Assembly: GCA_963703745.1 (NCBI GenBank)
Contig: CAVPFL010000002.1
Coordinates: forward strand, 744,001 to 808,000
Length of the DNA stretch: 64,000 nt
Direction: 5' to 3'
Origin: AP-15 sp963703745
GTDB taxonomy: Bacteria > Pseudomonadota > Alphaproteobacteria > ATCC43930 > CGMCC-115725
Below are positions 59,638 through 64,000 of the stretch, piece by piece. Made by a program: the position numbers and the translations under genes. The notes beneath the pieces were generated by a model. It was given only the letters and a program-made list of their open reading frames with translations, searched no databases and was not told the origin of the DNA. Position 1 is the first letter of the stretch, and every line of letters starts with the position of its first letter.

Positions 59638-59743
59638 CTGGCCGGCGGCGGAAATTTATCCCGATCTGCTGTCGACGCCGGACAAACACCGACTGGAGTG
59701 CGATGCCGGCGGGTGACTAACCCGAGACCCAGCGAGGAAATAA

Positions 59744-59983
59744 GTGAACGACGGAGCGCTAGATACGGGGCAAGCCCCGGCAGACGTCGATGTGTTAGAG
59801 TCAAAAGAGGTGTGGAGTGAGTACCGGCTGGCGGACGGCACGGTATTGCGCATCAAGCCGGTGATGATCGCGGTCTCCCGGATGGACGGAGAACACACTC
59901 TCGAGGGCGATCCCGTATACAACATGAAATCGACGCTGGTCACCGACGTGAGAGCGCCCCAAGAGCTGAAGAAATCGGCGTAG
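59744..59983 (+). CDS. Small protein of unknown function
   Basis: Protein of 79 residues starting GTG 59744, with GAGGAAATAA before it. An acidic N-terminus (TGQAPADVDVLESKEVW) precedes beta-like sequence SEYRLADGTVLRIKPVMIAV and DGEHTLEGDPVYNMKSTLVT. It looks like a small beta barrel. No family recognised. It is followed by a longer unknown gene ten bases downstream, likely in the same transcript. Confidence 0.65.
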   Translation: MNDGALDTGQAPADVDVLESKEVWSEYRLADGTVLRIKPVMIAVSRMDGEHTLEGDPVYNMKSTLVTDVRAPQELKKSA

Positions 59984-59992
59984 TCTGCGCCG

Positions 59993-60592
59993 ATGGCCAG
60001 ACATTTTAAATCGGATTCGTGGGCACCTCGGATGTCCCGCTCATCCGGGTCAACTTATTACGGTCGAACAGACGAGGCATTAGCGCGAAACTCAGTAGTG
60101 CCGATCCCGATACTCGTCGTAGGGTTCAAGAGTTCAGGCATCGTTATTACTGGCGCTAAAAATGCCGTCCGATCGCCGCGGTTCGTGCAGCAAGCAGATC
60201 CGCCACCTGCCGAAGAGGTCACAACGACCGGCGAGCTGGGCGGAAGGTCCGAGCGGGCTGCGACGGCATCCGACAATAACAGTGAACCAGGCAAGGATCG
60301 TCGGACATCGGGCTCCGGGCAAGGTGACAGCATCGACTTGATCATCGACAAGTTGCCTCGTCACGCGCTCGTCAAGCCAATTCCGGTTACCATCTCGCCG
60401 TTAGGCGACCGGGTCTTTATTGCTTCCACACCGGATCTCGACATCACTGTAACCGGCAATTCCCTAAGCGACGCACTTCTGCTCCTCAAGCAGCAGCTCG
60501 AGTCGACATACGAGAACCTCCGCGGCAAGGCATCCGGCAGGGAAGAAGAGCGGCAATTAAAACGGTTGCGCGACTACATCCGCGATCATTGA
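59993..60592 (+). CDS. Protein of unknown function with C-terminal small domain
   Basis: Protein of 199 residues. The first 110 are Ser/Gly/Arg-rich and low complexity. The C-terminal 85 (VKPIPVTISPLGDRVFIAST, then PDLDITVTGNSLSDALLLLK) look like a compact domain of strands and one long helix, reminiscent of small HicB-like or secretion-related modules, but I cannot place it. Start ATG 59993 is weakly supported, and translation could begin later. It is followed by the decayed IS630. Confidence 0.5.
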   Translation: MARHFKSDSWAPRMSRSSGSTYYGRTDEALARNSVVPIPILVVGFKSSGIVITGAKNAVRSPRFVQQADPPPAEEVTTTGELGGRSERAATASDNNSEPGKDRRTSGSGQGDSIDLIIDKLPRHALVKPIPVTISPLGDRVFIASTPDLDITVTGNSLSDALLLLKQQLESTYENLRGKASGREEERQLKRLRDYIRDH

Positions 60593-60838
60593 GCAGAAAT
60601 CGGTCTCGTCAAAATAACCGACGGTGCGGATATTCCTTCGTGAAATCGGGCATGGCGCCGGCCATTGTGAGCTCATTGATCCGTCGTTCATCGACTGCAG
60701 TCAACGAAATCGTGGCTGAACGGCTCGCAGCTAAGCCGCTCGCTCCCGAGACCGCAGCCATTGGGGTACCCATGGATAAAATCTCACAAAGAGTCCTCAG
60801 TGGAGCATACTCGGCTGGGTGGGTGATGGGGGCCGCGC

Positions 60839-61920
60839 ATGCGCGAGGGGATCACCATCGAGGTGAATAGCGCCGATCGTGCGCGTTTGCAGGCGATTGT
60901 CGCGGATCGGAACAGCGCGCAGAACACGTATGGCGAGCGCGCATCGTGCTGATGACGGCAGACGGCCTCGGGACGATCACGATCATGCGCCAGACGGGCA
61001 AGAGCAAGGTCACCGTGTGGCGCCGGCAGGAGCGTTTCATGGCGCAAGGGGGTCGACGGGCTGCTGCGCGACAAGACCCGTCCGTTGCGGATCCCGCGGC
61101 TGCCGGCGACAGTGCACGAACGCACGGTTGCGTTGACGCTGACCGATCCGCCGGGGGAAGTCACCCATTGGACGGCCCACATGATGGCCAAGCAGGTCGG
61201 GATCAGCGCCAGCTCAGTGCAGCGGATCTGGCACACCCATGGCCTCCAGCCGCATCGCGTGCGCCAGTTCAAGCTGTCGCGCAATCGCCCGTTCATCGAC
61301 AAGCTGCGCGACATCGTCGGTCTTGGCGCCTGCCCTCGGGTCGGCCACACCCGGACCCGTGGGTCGATTCGCCGGCGCATGCGGTGGTCTTCTCGGTCGA
61401 CGAAAAATCGCAAATCCAGGCGCTCGACTGCACCCAGCCCGGCTTGCCGATGAAAGGAGGGCCGCTGCGCGACCATGACGCATGATTACAAGCGGCATGG
61501 CACCACGACCTTGTTTGCCGCGCTCGACGTTTTGGAAGGCCGGACCATCGGCGCTGCATGCAGCGCCATCGCCATCAGAAGTTCATCCGGTTTCTCAGTA
61601 CGATCGAAGCCGACATCCCCGCTGGCAAGATCAACCATGTCGTCCTCGACAGACTACGCCACGCACAAGCACGCCAAGAACCTGCCCACGCGAAGGCGGG
61701 GGTTCACGCCTGGCTCGACCGACGCCCCCGCTTTGTCTTCCATTACACCCCGACCGCGGCCTCTCGGCTCAATGCGGTCGAGGCCCAAACGCCGCCTCAA
61801 ACGCGGAGTCTTTCGCTCGATCGTCGATCTCCAGATCGCCATCAACCATCCCTAAAGGAAACTAACGATGACCCCAGGCCCTTCGTGTGGACCGGCCCAT
61901 CCCGATAAAATCAATCGCTG
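60839..61920 (+). mobile_element. Decayed IS630-family transposase
   Basis: Pieces of a Tc1/mariner-type IS630 transposase are spread over several plus-strand frames. The start is MREGITIEVNSADRARLQAI. The helix-turn-helix is IMRQTGKSKVTVWRRQERFM. The long middle section is HTHGLQPHRVRQFKLSRNRP. The first catalytic Asp lies in VVFSVDEKSQIQALD, and the end is RPRFVFHYTPTAASRLNAVE with the last acidic residue. At least four frame changes are needed, so it is inactive as a single gene. Flanking terminal repeats were not identified. Confidence 0.88.
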
Positions 61921-62005
61921 CCGTCAAACGTGCCTATTAAGCGTTAGGTTTTGACCACAAGACGCCGTCGATGTCTGCAGTCTGCGTTGTCCAGGACTGC
62001 GGGTG

Positions 62006-63640
62006 TCATCTCTCGAGCCATACGTCGGCGAGGTCTTGGCCGATGTATTGGCTCGGTGTGATGTTCCAGCCCTTGAATTTTTCCGAGGTAACGACAATTC
62101 GGTTCCACCAAAGGAGCGGCACCGTATAGGCGGCGGTAAGAGCATGCCGCTCGAAATCCCGCACCATCCTGGCGCGCTGTCTTGGGTCGGTACTCATTGC
62201 CTGACCAACGTAGAGCGCATCGAGAAAGCGGTCGGTCGAACCGGAGTGGTTAATGGGTGACAGGTCGCGTGAAACGTACCGTGCGAGCTGGATTGTCGGA
62301 TCGTCGAAATAGTCGGCCGCCAGATCGATCGCAACGACAAAGCGACCGGTCTCGAGTGCCGTCTGCCAGTCTTTGGTGCTCAGCATTTCTTGGCGAGTCT
62401 GCACGCCGATTTCGCGCCAGGAAGCGACCAGGAAATCACCTGCCGGGCCGTAGGGAATGGGAACGTCTTTGCGGTTAGTGAGGGTGACCACCAGGTCGGG
62501 TACCCCTGCCTCCGCGAGCAGTCGCCGTGCCTCCGCGCGCGAGGCCTCGATGTCGCGGGAGAAGCCGGGAAGCCTAACGAGTTCGGCCTCGGGCATGCTG
62601 ATCGCAGTGCCCGGCCGCATCAATCCGCCGACATATTTGAGGAAAGTGCTATCGGCGAGGGTCCGCGCTCCTTGCCAGCGGTCGATCGCGAGCGACAGCG
62701 CGCGCCGCACGCGCGGGTCGTCGAAGGGCGGACTGGTAGCGTTGAAGGCAAGAGCCAGATAGCTGATCCATGGGCTTTCCCGCACCTCGACGCTCTCGCC
62801 GGCGGTGCTCACCATCTCATCACGCTCGGCGGGGCTGAAGCTGCGAAATTGGGCCATGAGGCGGCCGCTCTCCATTCCTTTTACCGCGGCGGCGCCCGCG
62901 ACGAATTCGGCTCTGTAGCCGTCTAGATAAGGCTTCGTCGGGAGGAAGTATCTATCCCAGCGTTTGCCGACCCAGTGGTCCCCCTTCACGTGCTCGACGA
63001 AGACAAACGGTCCGCTGCCAAGTACATGCGTCTTTGGGAACAATGTATCCTCTTTGAGCTTGGCGGCGCTGTAGATGCAGTTCCAAGGCGAAGCGAAATT
63101 CGCGAGCATCGCCGCGTCAGGCCATTGCAGGTGAAAGATCACGGTCGCCGGATCGGGAGCATCGATGCTGGTGACCGCGGCGTAGTCGGCTTGACGCACC
63201 GAAAGTACGCCCTGTGGCGGGTGGATGATGCGATCGTAACTCGCTTTGACATCGGCAGACGTAAGCGGCGACCCGTCATGAAACAGGACGTTCCGGCGCA
63301 GCTTGAAGATGTAGGTGCGCTTGTCGGCCGAGACGGTCCAGGATTCGGCGAGATCGCCAACAATTTGGGGGTAGTTGGCGGTGTCGAACTTGAGCAATGT
63401 CGAATAGTGCGGGATTACCGGGTGAATGAAGACAAACGAAAAGTTGGCGTGACAGTCATAGTTGGGAGGCTCGGCATCGACGGCAAATACCAGGGTACCG
63501 CCCCGTGTTGGCGACGGTTCGGCAGTGGCTGCGCCGTAGAGAGTGAACATTGCGGCAAGGGCAAGGAAAACTGTCCGCCAATGCAATGCAGGGGCGCCAG
63601 CCGGCTGGCCGGTCGGCGCGGCAATGTGCTGATCCGTCAT
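62006..63640 (-). CDS. ABC transporter solute-binding protein, SBP_bac_5 family
   Basis: Extracellular binding protein of 544 residues for a peptide- or nickel-type ABC importer. The signal peptide includes TVFLALAAMFTLYGAATAEP. The SBP_bac_5 core is clear: GGTLVFAVDAEPPNYDCH, LAESWTVSADKRTYIFKLRR and NVLFHDGSPLTSADVKASYD, with PPFDDPRVRRALSLAIDR near the middle. The ligand cannot be read from sequence. The permease and ATPase genes are not next to it in this window. Confidence 0.92.
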   Translation of the reverse strand: MTDQHIAAPTGQPAGAPALHWRTVFLALAAMFTLYGAATAEPSPTRGGTLVFAVDAEPPNYDCHANFSFVFIHPVIPHYSTLLKFDTANYPQIVGDLAESWTVSADKRTYIFKLRRNVLFHDGSPLTSADVKASYDRIIHPPQGVLSVRQADYAAVTSIDAPDPATVIFHLQWPDAAMLANFASPWNCIYSAAKLKEDTLFPKTHVLGSGPFVFVEHVKGDHWVGKRWDRYFLPTKPYLDGYRAEFVAGAAAVKGMESGRLMAQFRSFSPAERDEMVSTAGESVEVRESPWISYLALAFNATSPPFDDPRVRRALSLAIDRWQGARTLADSTFLKYVGGLMRPGTAISMPEAELVRLPGFSRDIEASRAEARRLLAEAGVPDLVVTLTNRKDVPIPYGPAGDFLVASWREIGVQTRQEMLSTKDWQTALETGRFVVAIDLAADYFDDPTIQLARYVSRDLSPINHSGSTDRFLDALYVGQAMSTDPRQRARMVRDFERHALTAAYTVPLLWWNRIVVTSEKFKGWNITPSQYIGQDLADVWLER

Positions 63641-63669
63641 CGAAAGATCCGTAGGAGGAGGGGAGGCGG

Positions 63670-64000
63670 TTACCGGGCCTGATCAGCTTGCCAATGCTGA
63701 TATTGCTGGAAGATGTCGCTCTTTTCCTGCTGCGTCATCGGCTTGCCGCCGGTCAGCTGCCGGCGCTCGTCGACGAAGCGCGCGAACATCTCCTCGAGGT
63801 CTTCTGGGTTCGGCGCCTTGGCCGCCTGGAGGTTGTGTTGCAGCCATTGCTCAGCGGGGGGATAGCGCCGCCAGCCGGGAAGCTCGGCCGCGAGACTAAC
63901 CTCCTGCCATTTCGCATGGTGGCCCGGCTCGAGCAATGCCGGGAAACCGCTAAAGAATGCCTCAACGAAGTTTGCAACGTTGCGGTCGCGCTCGGAGCCT
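63670..64000 (-). CDS. C-terminal part of a probable TAXI-type TRAP solute receptor
   Basis: Partial gene entering from the right edge. The visible 109 codons include SERDRNVANFVEAFFSGFPA, then LLEPGHHAKWQEVSLAAELP and GWRRYPPAEQWLQHN. This resembles the C-terminus of TAXI-family TRAP receptors, which often end with a KWREVNLAATVPGW-type motif. The last 40 residues are hydrophilic, with a Gln/Trp-rich end (QQYQHWQADQAR). The stop is 29 bases before the SBP gene start, so the two may be cotranscribed. Confidence 0.55.
   Translation of the reverse strand, partial: GSERDRNVANFVEAFFSGFPALLEPGHHAKWQEVSLAAELPGWRRYPPAEQWLQHNLQAAKAPNPEDLEEMFARFVDERRQLTGGKPMTQQEKSDIFQQYQHWQADQAR

Noticed and set aside
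1..64000. tRNA and rRNA genes
   Set aside because: No stretch with a TTCGA-type T-loop and a matching acceptor stem, and no rRNA-like sequence, was recognised by eye; a covariance-model scan would settle it.

Overview
The window looks like a chromosome segment from a high-GC alphaproteobacterium, probably of the Rhodospirillales type. This is inferred from gene content: the late-insertion (CobN-type) cobalamin genes, a CpaE-type Tad/Flp pilus locus, an Mla-type MCE transporter with a separate auxiliary lipoprotein, and an intracellular PHA depolymerase with a catalytic Cys. I saw no tRNA, rRNA or CRISPR array.

Layout. 1-5.6 kb: a minus-strand Tad pilus operon (flp, cpaA, cpaB, cpaE, tadA, tadB, tadC running off the left edge) with no secretin or CpaD gene in it. 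6.0-9.3 kb: a BTAD/SARP-type regulator, followed downstream by a decayed partial tandem copy of its 3' half. 9.4-10.6 kb: a PP-loop protein with a QueC-like Cys cluster. 11-16.3 kb: a catabolic-looking group (PcaB/PurB-type lyase, RidA, amidohydrolase, GlcG-like protein, TauD-type dioxygenase, alpha/beta hydrolase). 16.5-18 kb: a cold-shock gene with a clear terminator, then three conserved-looking small proteins. 18.1-20.3 kb: a gene graveyard with remnants of a GNAT acetyltransferase, an aconitase/LeuC-like protein, a small lipoprotein, an acyl-CoA dehydrogenase and an IS3 OrfA. 20.6-27.4 kb: two amidases (one with an AtzG/GatC-like partner), DOPA-dioxygenase-like and GFA proteins, and a two-subunit molybdenum hydroxylase.

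27.7-42.5 kb: a VOC protein, two pentapeptide-repeat proteins, then a cobalamin riboswitch and the cobalamin block: cobP, a truncated cobW, cobN, cobO, cobQ, cobD (opposite strand), cbiX, an RNase H-like protein, cobH, cobL, a small ORF, cobI. It covers early (CobI), ring-contracted (CobL, CobH) and late (CobN, CobO, CobQ, CobD, CobP) steps; CobG/CobZ, CobJ, CobM, CobF, CobK, CobB, CobS/CobT and the lower-ligand genes must lie elsewhere. REP-like palindromic elements have invaded this operon, one of them in frame inside cobQ.

42.5-51 kb: FAD oxidoreductase, alanine dehydrogenase, methyltransferase, apt, and an mlaE-mlaF-mlaD-lipoprotein operon for lipid transport. 51-56 kb: GST, cytochrome c', diheme cytochrome c, a patatin-fold protein lacking its nucleophile, and phaZ, followed by a decayed PIN-domain toxin. 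56.4-58.7 kb: a beta-keto-acid cleavage enzyme plus two CoA-transferase subunits. 58.8-62 kb: a PEP-CTERM phosphoesterase pseudogene, small unknown genes and a decayed IS630. 62-64 kb: an SBP_bac_5 solute-binding protein and the end of what looks like a TAXI-type TRAP receptor.

I found no clearly new multi-gene system. The strongest oddities are the translated REP element in CobQ, the catalytically dead patatin beside phaZ, and the density of partly decayed genes.
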